A DNA stretch of 64,000 nt from SKLM01 sp964575455. Lineage in GTDB: Bacteria; Chloroflexota; Anaerolineae; B4-G1. Below the pieces are notes generated by a model, which was not told the DNA's origin, did no database searches, and saw only the letters and a program-made list of their open reading frames with translations. The position numbers and the translations under genes are program-made. This document shows, in pieces, positions 17,419-25,351 of the stretch (the first letter of the stretch is position 1; each line of letters begins with the position of its first letter). The DNA is taken from contig CAZNRX010000006.1 in assembly GCA_964575455.1 (NCBI GenBank), positions 31,269 through 95,268 of the forward strand, given 5' to 3'.

Positions 17419-18243
17419 CTACCCGCTGCGCTTCAGCTTGCCCGTCCGCTTGGCGTACATCTCCGCCTGGCGGAAGATGGCCAGCCCGATAGGAATGGCG
17501 ACCACGCCGATGAGCAACAAGCGGCCCAGGTGTGCCAGCAGCGTCACGGTGCCAGCCCCGTCAAGCAGGGCCGACCGCATCCCTTCCAGGACATACGTGG
17601 CCGGAGAGAGCCGCGTCAGCGGCTGCATCCAGCGCGGGAGGACCGAGACCGGGAAGTAGACGCCCGAGATCAGGAGCAGGAGCGCCTGAATCACGTGGGT
17701 CATCTGCGCCCCGCGCTCCGGGAAGAGCAGCGGCAGAACCGACGCCACCATCCCCAGCCCGATGAACGACAGGCTCCCGGCGAGCAGCACCAAGGCACCT
17801 CCCAGCAGGTTGGCCTCGCTCAGATCCAGGCGGAAGAAGAGCGCCACCACACCCAGGATGATCCCGGTGTGGAGCAGGCCGTAGACCAGCGAGAACAACG
17901 TCTGGCCGACCATGTGCGTGAAGCGCGTGACGGGCGCCATGAACGTGTACTCGATGGTGCCCTCCCAGCGCTCCCAGGCGATCAACTCACTGACCTGGTC
18001 GAAGACGACGGACAGGTAGTGCCAGACCAAGGTCCCCACCAGCAGATAGAGGATCATGTGGTTGGCGTCGATCTTCTGTCCGGTGACCGCCTCCGCCCCA
18101 GCGCCGATGAAGGTGATGGAGAGCGCGTTGGCGACCGAGTAGGCGAGCCAGACGATCTCCCATCCCCAGTATCGCTTCACCAGGTTGAAGTTGCGCTCGA
18201 TGAACGCGTAGGATGCGCGTATTTCGTGAACGAGTTCTGCCAT
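17419..18243 (-). CDS. ABC-2 type exporter, permease subunit
   Basis: 274 residues with about six transmembrane helices and the ABC-2 membrane-domain pattern (IERNFNLVKRYWGWEI at the N-terminal interfacial helix; FPERGAQMTHVIQALLLLIS and FPVSVLPRWMQPL near the end). It pairs with the ATPase encoded 36 nt upstream. Such transporters export drugs, antibiotics, polysaccharides or lipids. The upstream peptide leader and twin terminators make an antibiotic-responsive exporter plausible, but that is inference. GGGAGG lies before the ATG. Confidence 0.9.
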   Translation of the reverse strand: MAELVHEIRASYAFIERNFNLVKRYWGWEIVWLAYSVANALSITFIGAGAEAVTGQKIDANHMILYLLVGTLVWHYLSVVFDQVSELIAWERWEGTIEYTFMAPVTRFTHMVGQTLFSLVYGLLHTGIILGVVALFFRLDLSEANLLGGALVLLAGSLSFIGLGMVASVLPLLFPERGAQMTHVIQALLLLISGVYFPVSVLPRWMQPLTRLSPATYVLEGMRSALLDGAGTVTLLAHLGRLLLIGVVAIPIGLAIFRQAEMYAKRTGKLKRSG

Positions 18244-18279
18244 GATTACCTCCCATAGACCTCCGAGGTCCTGCTCCTT

Positions 18280-19107
<828 letters not shown>

Positions 19108-19158
19108 GATCTACCTCCTGGCGTGTCTCTTCCCGGTCCAACCGGTGACATTGCAGCA

Positions 19159-19188
19159 AACAAGGCCGTGGGTACCCACGGCCTTGTA
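19159..19188 (-). terminator. second terminator hairpin in the ABC-2 exporter leader
   Basis: A 24-nt perfect palindrome: AAGGCCGTGGGT (19163-19174) and ACCCACGGCCTT (19175-19186), followed on the minus strand by TTTG. Its arms are nearly identical to those of the hairpin at 19211-19248, so each arm could pair with the other hairpin's arm. Confidence 0.65.
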
Positions 19189-19210
19189 AAGAGACACCAG
19201 GATTGGGCAA

Positions 19211-19248
19211 CAAAAAAGGCCGTGGGCGTCGCAATCGCCCACGGCCTT
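19211..19248 (-). terminator. first terminator hairpin in the ABC-2 exporter leader
   Basis: 13-bp perfect stem AAGGCCGTGGGCG (19216-19228)/CGCCCACGGCCTT (19236-19248) with a 7-nt loop, followed on the minus strand by a run of six T. It lies 21 nt after the stop of the leader ORF at 19270. Confidence 0.85.
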
Positions 19249-19269
19249 GTTGAGACTAAGCTAGGTCAA

Positions 19270-19362
19270 CTACCGATAGGCGCACTGCAACCCGGGCAGC
19301 AGAGCCCCGCCGACGAAGCGGAGCCATGCCGCCTGGGTTTCGTTCATCACAATGCGCATCAT
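19270..19362 (-). CDS. 30-codon leader peptide upstream of the ABC-2 exporter
   Basis: ATG 19362 follows GAGGAGG with an ideal 8-nt spacing. The peptide starts MMRIVMNETQAAWLRF and ends LQCAYR. It sits between a TTGACA promoter and two terminators, then the exporter ATPase. It is not rich in one amino acid, unlike the ilv leaders, so nascent-chain or antibiotic-dependent stalling (as for resistance-gene leaders) is more likely than tRNA starvation. It could alternatively be a functional small protein. Confidence 0.65.
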   Translation of the reverse strand: MMRIVMNETQAAWLRFVGGALLPGLQCAYR

Positions 19363-19396
19363 TTCCATTTCCTCCTCAATGACCTCGAACGACGCC

Positions 19397-19424
19397 ATTC
19401 TACTATAGATCCGGGAGATGTCAA
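19397..19424 (-). promoter_or_regulatory. promoter of the ABC-2 exporter leader
   Basis: Minus strand: TTGACA (19419-19424), 16-bp spacer, TAGAAT (19397-19402). Start of transcription near 19390, about 28 nt before the leader ATG. It is divergent from the tRNA-Ser promoter. Confidence 0.75.
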
Positions 19425-19457
19425 GTCGGGGTGCAACGTCGATTTTTGCTTCACGCG

Positions 19458-19485
19458 TTGCGTCCCGAGAGGTCTGTGCTATAAT
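19458..19485 (+). promoter_or_regulatory. tRNA-Ser promoter
   Basis: TTGCGT (19458-19463), 16-bp spacer, TATAAT (19480-19485), 21 nt before the mature tRNA. Confidence 0.75.
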
Positions 19486-19506
19486 AGCTGTCGTCGACAG
19501 TGAACC

Positions 19507-19594
19507 GGAAGGGTGCCGGAGTGGACGAACGGGGCGGTCTCGAAAACCGCTGTGGTCTTACTGGCCACCGAGGGTTCGAATCCCTCCCCTTCCG
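19507..19594 (+). tRNA. tRNA-Ser (anticodon CGA)
   Basis: Acceptor stem GGAAGGG (19507-19513)/CCCTTCC (19587-19593), discriminator G. Anticodon arm GCGGT-CTCGAAA-ACCGC gives anticodon CGA, reading UCG. A long variable arm typical of tRNA-Ser follows, then the T arm GAGGG-TTCGAAT-CCCTC. The 3' CCA is not encoded. Confidence 0.95.
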
Positions 19595-19603
19595 CCTGAG
19601 AGG

Positions 19604-19632
19604 CCCCTTGCTCATTGTGAGCAAGGGGTTTC
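19604..19632. terminator. terminator shared by tRNA-Ser and the convergent AcnX gene
   Basis: CCCCTTGCTC-ATT-GTGAGCAAGGGG followed by TTTCT on the plus strand, 9 nt after the tRNA. It also overlaps the end of the convergent AcnX reading frame. Confidence 0.75.
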
Positions 19633-20043
19633 TGCATGCTGTCCCTTTCCCCTTCGGGAACTGGAAGAGACGACCAGCTCCTCGTCGTGGATCTCGACCC
19701 AGTCGCCGGTCTGGATGCGGGAGATGTCGACTTGATCGACCATGGGGATCCCAGCGATGACGGCCCCCACGGCCACCACCGAATCGGCTTCAGCGTTGAC
19801 GATAGCCGCCGGCGCCAGCTCATTGCACGCCAGCCGATAGAGGGTGTAGGAGCCGACGGTGCTTCCCTTTCCCGTGGGAAAGACGAGGACACGGCTGGCG
19901 ACGCTTTGGCCCTCCAGGGGATGCCCAGGCTCAATGACGAGGCCCGTCCCCGGGTCGACGCCGCCCAGGAAGCCGACGGGCTCAGGGGAGACCAGCGCCT
20001 CGCCTGCGGCGTCGCCGGCTTTGACGACGCGGGCTAGAACTCG
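19612..20043 (-). pseudogene. AcnX-type small (swivel) subunit, 5' end disrupted
   Basis: The minus-strand frame reads VVKAGDAAGEALVSPEPVGF, then FLGGVDPGTGLVIEPGHPLE, VLVFPTGKGSTVGSYTLY and PAAIVNAEADSVVAVGAVIA. This is the DUF126/AcnX small-subunit fold found in phosphomevalonate dehydratase and hydroxyproline dehydratases. About 140 codons of homologous sequence are intact to the TGA at 19612, but there is no ATG, GTG or TTG in frame before a TAA near 20085. Sequence just upstream of the conserved region (20035-20068) matches the repeat that flanks the neighbouring GxxExxY gene, so the start was apparently lost by repeat insertion. No large subunit is nearby. Confidence 0.7.
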
Positions 20044-20068
20044 GATTTCAGGAAAACAACGGATTTTG
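20035..20068. repeat. partial copy of the GxxExxY-flanking repeat
   Basis: TAGAACTCGGATTTCAGGAA followed by AACAACGGATTTT aligns with the start of each 80-bp unit at 20995-21232 (TAGAACARCGGATCTCAGGA, then AATCARCGGATTA). It is in the same orientation and lies on the other side of the GxxExxY gene. Confidence 0.65.
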
Positions 20069-20170
20069 GAATACCCCCCAGGTTATGCCCTCATATGCGG
20101 CGAAACTATGCCCGACTATCACAGGGCTCAACAAACTGGTGTGGCCCGATGTTTGGAAAGCGACAAATCA

Positions 20171-20971
20171 TCACACTCGGATGAAGAGTGGGTGAATGGC
20201 TGTCTCGTGGAAATTGGTCAGGACTCCCAGGGAGACACCCTGACGGCGCATCCAATCCTTGAGATTATGGATGTTCAGGTCCGCCACGTTGCCAATCGCT
20301 ACCGGGAAGTGCATCACAGCATCCTCGACGAGGAAGTGACCAAGCTTCAACGAGCCGAGGCTCTCACCTTGGAAGATGACTTGGTACTCCTTGCGTGGTT
20401 CCGCTCCTACCCCCCGCAGTCGGTACTCCTGGTAGCAGGCGTTGGCGTACACCCGATGGATGAAGCCCGGGCCCAGGGCACGATGGACCTCAATCGCCGT
20501 GCCCAGTACTTCACCGGTCAGTTGGGGATAGAGCAATCCATCTGGCAGATCTCGTCTCTCCTGGTGCTCAGAGCCATACTCAGCGGATTGATTGGGATCG
20601 AAGTAGAGACGCTGGAACTCTGGCTCCGGTCCACCGAAGTTGAGCAGGAGGCCGACCTGCGCACCGATGGTCTTCAGATAGGAGAAGAGCTGGGCTTTGT
20701 GAATCGGCTCCAGGCGCGCTGCCACCTTGCATTCGATTACGACCTTGGCGTCCACAGCCAGGATGTCGAGCTGCTGTCTGCCCACCACCCGTTCTTTGTA
20801 CAGGATCTCATAGGCTGGTTGCCGTGCATACCGTATGCCCTCCCTCTGCAGGAGCCTGACCATTCCGTTCTCATAGATCCACTCGGGATACGTGCGCGAT
20901 GTGCCGTTGTAGACGGCGTAGTACGCTCCGAGGATGGGTCCTGTTAGCTCTTTGTGGAGCAGTCGCGGCAT
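20171..20971 (-). CDS. GxxExxY-family protein, two tandem PD-(D/E)XK-like domains
   Basis: 266 residues. The C-terminal domain has the family signature (GEVLGTAIEVHRALGPGF, with GxxExxY-type spacing, then YANACYQEYRLRGV). The N-terminal domain (about 10-120) is a second diverged copy with the nuclease-like core LDILAVDAKVVIECKV (D-x(n)-E-x-K), which the C-terminal copy lacks. The family is often linked to repeats and intervening sequences in genomes; its biochemical role is unsettled. The gene is bracketed by copies of an 80-bp repeat (20035-20068 and 20995-21232), which suggests a mobile unit. GAGGGAACCTCA precedes the ATG. Confidence 0.8.
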   Translation of the reverse strand: MPRLLHKELTGPILGAYYAVYNGTSRTYPEWIYENGMVRLLQREGIRYARQPAYEILYKERVVGRQQLDILAVDAKVVIECKVAARLEPIHKAQLFSYLKTIGAQVGLLLNFGGPEPEFQRLYFDPNQSAEYGSEHQERRDLPDGLLYPQLTGEVLGTAIEVHRALGPGFIHRVYANACYQEYRLRGVGAEPRKEYQVIFQGESLGSLKLGHFLVEDAVMHFPVAIGNVADLNIHNLKDWMRRQGVSLGVLTNFHETAIHPLFIRV

Positions 20972-20994
20972 TGAGGTTCCCTCGCTTTGCGTCT

Positions 20995-21232
20995 TAGAAC
21001 AGCCGATCTCAGGAAATCAGCGGATTCCCCCTCGCACGCCGTCGATCCGCTGCTCTGCTGCAGTTCGGGTTGTAGAACAACGGATCTCAGGAAATCAACG
21101 GATTACCCCTCTCGCACGCCGTTGATCCGCTGCTCTGCTGCAGTCCGGGTTGTAGAACAGCGGATCCCAGGAAATCAGCGGATTACCCCTCTCGCACGCC
21201 GTTGATCCGCTGCTTTCCTGCAATCCGCGTTA
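20995..21232. repeat. three tandem ~80-bp repeat units
   Basis: Units at 20995-21072 (78 bp), 21073-21152 (80 bp) and 21153-21232 (80 bp), each beginning TAGAACARCGGATCYCAGGA and ending near GCAGTYCGGGTTG. Each unit holds inverted segments (CAGCGGATC and GATCCGCTG). The last unit diverges at its end. The array fills the whole gap between the GxxExxY gene and the end of the peptide-binding lipoprotein gene. Confidence 0.9.
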
Positions 21233-21244
21233 TGGAAGAATGTA

Positions 21245-23203
21245 TCATCGTCTCACGTCGAACGTCTCAACATTCCAGAACACCGTCTGCTGACTTGGAT
21301 CGAGGACGACGCCCGTCACCCCGGGTCCCACAGCAACCAGCTTGGGCACGAAGTAGAGGGGGAGCACGGGCAAATCCTGGGAGAAGATGCGCTGAGCCCT
21401 CCCATGGAAGCGGGCGAAGGAGGACGTCCCATAGAGCGCCTCTTGCGCCGACCGGCAGGCCTCATCGTAGGCCTCGCTGGCATAGCCTGGGTTATTGCTC
21501 GTGGCCCACCAGTTCTCCTCTGTGGGGATCTGCGCCGACACATACAGCGCACACGGGGCGTCCAACCCATTCAACCAGGAGAAGAGCGCCAGATCGAACT
21601 GGCGGCCAAAGACGGGTCCGTCGGGACCGTCGGCGTAGAACACATCGGGCGCTAGGTAGTCGACGGTCAGACCCATGCCACAATCAGCCAAGTTCTCCCT
21701 CAATATCCCGGCCGCGCGCTGCCGAGCGGCATCCCCCCGGGTCGTCAGGAGGGTCGTCGAGAAGACGGTGCCACGGGCGATGCCCGACGCGCCGTGCGCC
21801 TCGCGGATACCATCCTCGTCCTCGTCGCGCCAGCCGGCCTCCTCCAGCATCGAGCGGCCAGCGACTGGATCGTGCTCCCAAAGGCGAAGCGCCTCACCGG
21901 CATAGAGCGGATGCTGGGGCAGGATGTAGCTGTGTGCCACGGCAGCGTCGAGATAGGGGAACGCCTCCGCAGCGATGCGTTCCCGGTCCACGCAATGCGC
22001 TATCGCCTGCCGAACCTCCCGATCATCGAAGAACGTCGTCCTCCCCGACCAGCGGGCCGGCTGGATGCCGAAATCCAGATGCTCCCACTCGCTGCTGAGG
22101 GCGGAGAGCAGGCGCACGTCACCGGCCTTCGAAGCCTCTAACAAGGGCAGAAGGGACACGGCTCCTATCAGGTCCTCAGAGACGACGTCGCACTCCCCAG
22201 CCAGCAGCTCCTCAATCGCCCACTCGGGATCGTCGAAAAAGCGGAACGTGATGCGATCTAGATGGGGAAGCCCCTCCGAGGCCCGGAAGTAGTGGGGATT
22301 GCGCACCAACGTGATGTGCTCTCCCTCCTCCCACGCCTCTACGACAAACGGCCCCCAGCCCAGCGGACGGCGTTCCGCCACGTCCGTCTCCAGCAGTTGC
22401 TCGACACTCGTGCCCCCCAAGACGTGCTGAGGAAGTGGGTGGTAGAAGTTGAGCATGTAGTACGAATCCCGATAGCCGGGCACGCCGATCCAGACGATCG
22501 TCTGACTGTCCTCCACCTCGTAGCTGGCCGTGCGATCCAACCGCCTTTGAAGCGCAGCATCGTCAAGCTGCCCGGCCAGCTCGTAGGAGAACCAGGAGTC
22601 CTCTGCCGTGAGCGGCTCTCCGTCGGCCCAGGTGACGTCGGCGCGCAGGGTGAAGGTAACCACCATCTGCGTCATGCTGACCACCTCCCCGTGGAAGAAC
22701 ACCTCCTCGCCGTTCGCATCCCGGACGGTGACCTCGGGAAGGAGCTCCACCACCTCCCCATCGGCGCTGAGCACCTGCTCACCCTCGCCGACGTAGACGG
22801 TCCGCAGCGCGGCGTCACCGTGTTTGAGATTGGGGACTCGCTCCAGAATCACGGGCTCAAAAAGGTAGCTGCGCGTATCGATGGGCCCATCGTAGATCGC
22901 GTCCAGCACGTTGCGCGCGCCAGGCGATGGCCTGCCGTAGACGAAGAGCGTATTGGGCTCCTCCTCTTGACAGACGGTGAGTTCCTTGGGCGGCAGCGGC
23001 GTCGCCGTCGGCGTGCTGGTGGGCACTGGGCTTGGCGAGGGCGACGGCACAGACGTCGGTGAGTCCGACGTTGGCGGCTCCAGCGTCGGCGTGGGATCGG
23101 GCGGACTGCGATCCGCGCAGGCCGCGACCAGCCCGGTCGCCAGCAACGCGACGAGCATAAGAAGGTGATACCAACGGATGGATCGACGTGTAGATTGTGT
23201 CAT
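21245..23203 (-). CDS. ABC transporter substrate-binding lipoprotein, peptide/nickel (family 5) type
   Basis: 652 residues from ATG 23203 (GAGGG upstream; the frame stays open 64 codons further but without signal-peptide features). Lipoprotein signal: TRRSIRWYHLL, hydrophobic stretch, lipobox VAAC with Cys29. A Pro/Ser/Thr-rich linker follows (about 32-75), a typical surface spacer. The mature domain is the family-5 solute-binding fold (FTLRADVTWADGEPLTAEDS, later DREVRQAIAHCVDRERIAAE). It presumably binds oligopeptides, but no permease or ATPase genes are adjacent. It follows proS by 35 nt and probably shares its transcript. Confidence 0.9.
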   Translation of the reverse strand: MTQSTRRSIRWYHLLMLVALLATGLVAACADRSPPDPTPTLEPPTSDSPTSVPSPSPSPVPTSTPTATPLPPKELTVCQEEEPNTLFVYGRPSPGARNVLDAIYDGPIDTRSYLFEPVILERVPNLKHGDAALRTVYVGEGEQVLSADGEVVELLPEVTVRDANGEEVFFHGEVVSMTQMVVTFTLRADVTWADGEPLTAEDSWFSYELAGQLDDAALQRRLDRTASYEVEDSQTIVWIGVPGYRDSYYMLNFYHPLPQHVLGGTSVEQLLETDVAERRPLGWGPFVVEAWEEGEHITLVRNPHYFRASEGLPHLDRITFRFFDDPEWAIEELLAGECDVVSEDLIGAVSLLPLLEASKAGDVRLLSALSSEWEHLDFGIQPARWSGRTTFFDDREVRQAIAHCVDRERIAAEAFPYLDAAVAHSYILPQHPLYAGEALRLWEHDPVAGRSMLEEAGWRDEDEDGIREAHGASGIARGTVFSTTLLTTRGDAARQRAAGILRENLADCGMGLTVDYLAPDVFYADGPDGPVFGRQFDLALFSWLNGLDAPCALYVSAQIPTEENWWATSNNPGYASEAYDEACRSAQEALYGTSSFARFHGRAQRIFSQDLPVLPLYFVPKLVAVGPGVTGVVLDPSQQTVFWNVETFDVRR

Positions 23204-23238
23204 CGGTGACCCTCGCGGCGCGCGGATGAGCTTCATCC

Positions 23239-24675
23239 CTAGTACGCTCTGGCGAAAACAGCACGCTCCTCGGCTTCCTCGCCGCAGCGAATGCACGTCC
23301 CTGTGCCGGATTCCTGCTCCAGTGGGATGCAGCGCAGCGTGGCCTTGGTATCCTCCTTGATCTTGGCCTCGCACGCCGCGTCGCCGCACCACCACGCGCT
23401 GGCGAACCCCTCCCCAACCGCTCCCTTGAACTCGTCGTAGTCCTCGGGGTAGTAGGTGTGCTCCTCGCGGAAGGCAAGGGCCTGCTGGTAGAGGTTTTTC
23501 TGGATCTCGTCCAACGTGTCACGCGTGGCCTTGCCCAGTCCCTCTTCGATGGAGACCGCCTCCTTTCTCGCGCGGCCCGTGAGGTCGCGCCGCACCAGCA
23601 TGACCTGGCCCTGCTTCACGTCCCGGGGACCAATCTCGATGCGCAGGGGCACGCCCCGCATCTCCCACTCGTTGAACTTCCAGCCCGGCGAGTAGGCCTC
23701 GCGGTCATCCACGCGGATGCGCACGTCGTCCCCGATGAGACCCTTGACGCGCTCCACTGTCTCAAGCACCGTTGTACGCTCGTCCTCACCCTTCCAGATG
23801 GGCACGATCACCACCTGATGGGGCGCCAGCCTGGGCGGCAGGATGAGGCCCTGATCGTCCCCGTGGACCATCACCACGGCTCCCACCATGCGCGTGCTGA
23901 CCCCCCAGCTCGTCGTCCAGACGTACTGGAGCTCGTTGTTCTCATCGAGGTACTGAATGTCGAAGGCCTGGGCGAAGTTCTGACCCAGGAAATGACTGGT
24001 CCCAGCCTGAAGGGCCTTGAGATCGCCCATCATGGCCTCTATGGTGTAGCTATTCACCGCGCCCGCGAACTTGTCGCTCTCGCTCTTCCGCCCGGCGATG
24101 ACGGGAATCGCCGCGTCCTTGACCGCGAAGTCGACGTACACATTGAGCATACGCAGAGTCTCCTCGCGCGCCTCCTCGGCCGTGGCGTGCGCTGTGTGCC
24201 CCTCCTGCCAGAGGAACTCAGTCGTGCGGAGGAAGGGCCGAGTGCGCATCTCCCAGCGCACCACGTTGGCCCACTGGTTGATCAGCACCGGCAGGTCGCG
24301 GTAGGACTGAATCCAATTGGCGTACATATGCCCGATGATGGTCTCCGACGTGGGGCGCACGACCAGGGGATCCTCCAGCTCCTTGCCGCCGCCGTGCGTG
24401 ACGACCGCCAGCTCGGGCGAGAAACCGGCCACATGCTCGCTCTCCTTCTGAATGAAGCTCAGTGGGATCAGAAGGGGGAAGTAGGCGTTGACGTGCCCCG
24501 TCGCCTTGAAACGGCTATCGAGGCCCTCCTTGATGTTCTCCCAGAGCGTAAACCCATACGGCTTGATCACCATACAGCCCTTGACCGGTGCATAGTCCGC
24601 CAGGTCGGTCCTCTGAATGACGTCCGTGTACCAGCGAGAGTAGTCCTCGCTGCGGGGCGTGATCTTCTCTGCCAT
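23239..24675 (-). CDS. proS: prolyl-tRNA synthetase (archaeal/eukaryotic type)
   Basis: 478 residues, the short ProS type 3 without the bacterial editing insertion. Class II core with motif 1 region, motif 2 (RTTEFLWQEGHTAHAT), motif 3 (VMVHGDDQGLILPPRLAPHQ), an anticodon-binding domain, and a C-terminal zinc-type extension (Cys residues in CIRCGEEAEE) ending FARAY as in this subgroup. It charges tRNA-Pro. AAAGGAG precedes the ATG. It lies 88 nt behind mazG and downstream of a proline-rich leader peptide and terminator, so proline starvation may raise its expression. Confidence 0.96.
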   Translation of the reverse strand: MAEKITPRSEDYSRWYTDVIQRTDLADYAPVKGCMVIKPYGFTLWENIKEGLDSRFKATGHVNAYFPLLIPLSFIQKESEHVAGFSPELAVVTHGGGKELEDPLVVRPTSETIIGHMYANWIQSYRDLPVLINQWANVVRWEMRTRPFLRTTEFLWQEGHTAHATAEEAREETLRMLNVYVDFAVKDAAIPVIAGRKSESDKFAGAVNSYTIEAMMGDLKALQAGTSHFLGQNFAQAFDIQYLDENNELQYVWTTSWGVSTRMVGAVVMVHGDDQGLILPPRLAPHQVVIVPIWKGEDERTTVLETVERVKGLIGDDVRIRVDDREAYSPGWKFNEWEMRGVPLRIEIGPRDVKQGQVMLVRRDLTGRARKEAVSIEEGLGKATRDTLDEIQKNLYQQALAFREEHTYYPEDYDEFKGAVGEGFASAWWCGDAACEAKIKEDTKATLRCIPLEQESGTGTCIRCGEEAEERAVFARAY

Positions 24676-24763
24676 TGTTCTTCTCCTTTGCTATCTCGAT
24701 TGTGCGCTGCCGACCTGCTCCCAGACCCTGCCCTCAGGAGCGACTATGTGGATCCTCCGCCCT

Positions 24764-25072
24764 CTACTCCTCCGACCAGTTGCGCTGGTAGTTCGTGTTC
24801 AGCTTGTCGAGAATGGCCTGCTCCAGATCGATCCCCTCCAGGTAGGCCAGTTGGAGGAGATAGAGGGCCACATCGGCCAGTTCCTGGGCCAGGATCTCAC
24901 GATCCGCTTCCCCGTCCCATTGGAAGTGCTCCAAGACCTCCGCCGCCTCCAGGGAGAGCGAGATGGCGATGTTGCGCGGCGTCTGCGGGGACGGTGACCC
25001 CTCGCGGTACCACCCCATGGCCTCCACGAAGCGGTTCATCTCATCGGTCAGTTCCTGTATGGTCATCGACAT
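24764..25072 (-). CDS. MazG-like nucleotide pyrophosphohydrolase
   Basis: 102 residues from ATG 25072 (ATG 25066 is also possible). All-alpha NTP-PPase fold with the paired metal-binding motifs: SLEAAEVLEHFQW (ExxE) and ELADVALYLLQLA (ExxD). It belongs to the short single-domain MazG-like/YpjD group (RS21-C6-like), which hydrolyses dNTPs or modified nucleotides as housecleaning. It is the first gene behind the proline leader and terminator; proS follows 88 nt later. Confidence 0.9.
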   Translation of the reverse strand: MSMTIQELTDEMNRFVEAMGWYREGSPSPQTPRNIAISLSLEAAEVLEHFQWDGEADREILAQELADVALYLLQLAYLEGIDLEQAILDKLNTNYQRNWSEE

Positions 25073-25085
25073 CTGGGCACCATGA

Positions 25086-25118
25086 CACAAAAAACAGCCC
25101 TCGCAGTCTGGAGGGCTG
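25086..25118 (-). terminator. mazG-proS attenuator terminator
   Basis: Minus strand: perfect 8-bp stem CAGCCCTC (25111-25118)/GAGGGCTG (25095-25102) with an 8-nt loop, followed by TTTTTTGTG. It lies 36 nt after the stop of the proline-rich leader ORF and 14 nt before the mazG start. The only gene on the far side points the other way, so this hairpin can only act on the mazG-proS transcript. Confidence 0.85.
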
Positions 25119-25153
25119 GCTGGCCTTCTTCCTAGGTCTGCGTCGCAGCACGC

Positions 25154-25216
25154 CTATCCAGACTCGTCGTCCGGGCAATTAGGGGCAGGCGGGCTGAGAA
25201 CAGCTATCACGAACAT
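25154..25216 (-). CDS. proline-rich leader peptide of mazG-proS
   Basis: 20 codons: MFVIAVLSPPAPNCPDDESG. Four of seven consecutive codons in the centre are proline (CCG CCT GCC CCT AAT TGC CCG). It lies between a perfect promoter (25253-25281) and an intrinsic terminator that precedes mazG and prolyl-tRNA synthetase. Inference: ribosome stalling at these codons when charged tRNA-Pro is scarce blocks the terminator. The ribosome binding site is weak (GGGATATGAG). Confidence 0.65.
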   Translation of the reverse strand: MFVIAVLSPPAPNCPDDESG

Positions 25217-25234
25217 ACACTCATATCCCAGAGC

Positions 25235-25262
25235 TTGCGTTTCCACAGAGAAAGTATACAAT
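25235..25262 (+). promoter_or_regulatory. promoter of the helical-repeat protein gene
   Basis: TTGCGT (25235-25240), 16-bp spacer, TACAAT (25257-25262), 90 nt before the ATG at 25352. It overlaps the divergent mazG-proS promoter. Confidence 0.5.
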
Positions 25263-25281
25263 GAAAGGAGCAGGATGTCAA
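25253..25281 (-). promoter_or_regulatory. mazG-proS promoter
   Basis: Minus strand: TTGACA (25276-25281), 17-bp spacer, TATACT (25253-25258). Transcription would start near 25246, 30 nt before the leader ATG. Confidence 0.8.
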
Positions 25282-25351
25282 TGTATCCGGCCGCGGGCAT
25301 CAGCGACCTTGAGCCACGTGTTGGGGCGAGTAGCGCACCGAGGAGGAACGA

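Noticed and set aside
20995..21232. CRISPR array
   Set aside because: The units are 80 bp and contiguous, with no variable spacers and no cas genes nearby. They are tandem repeats.
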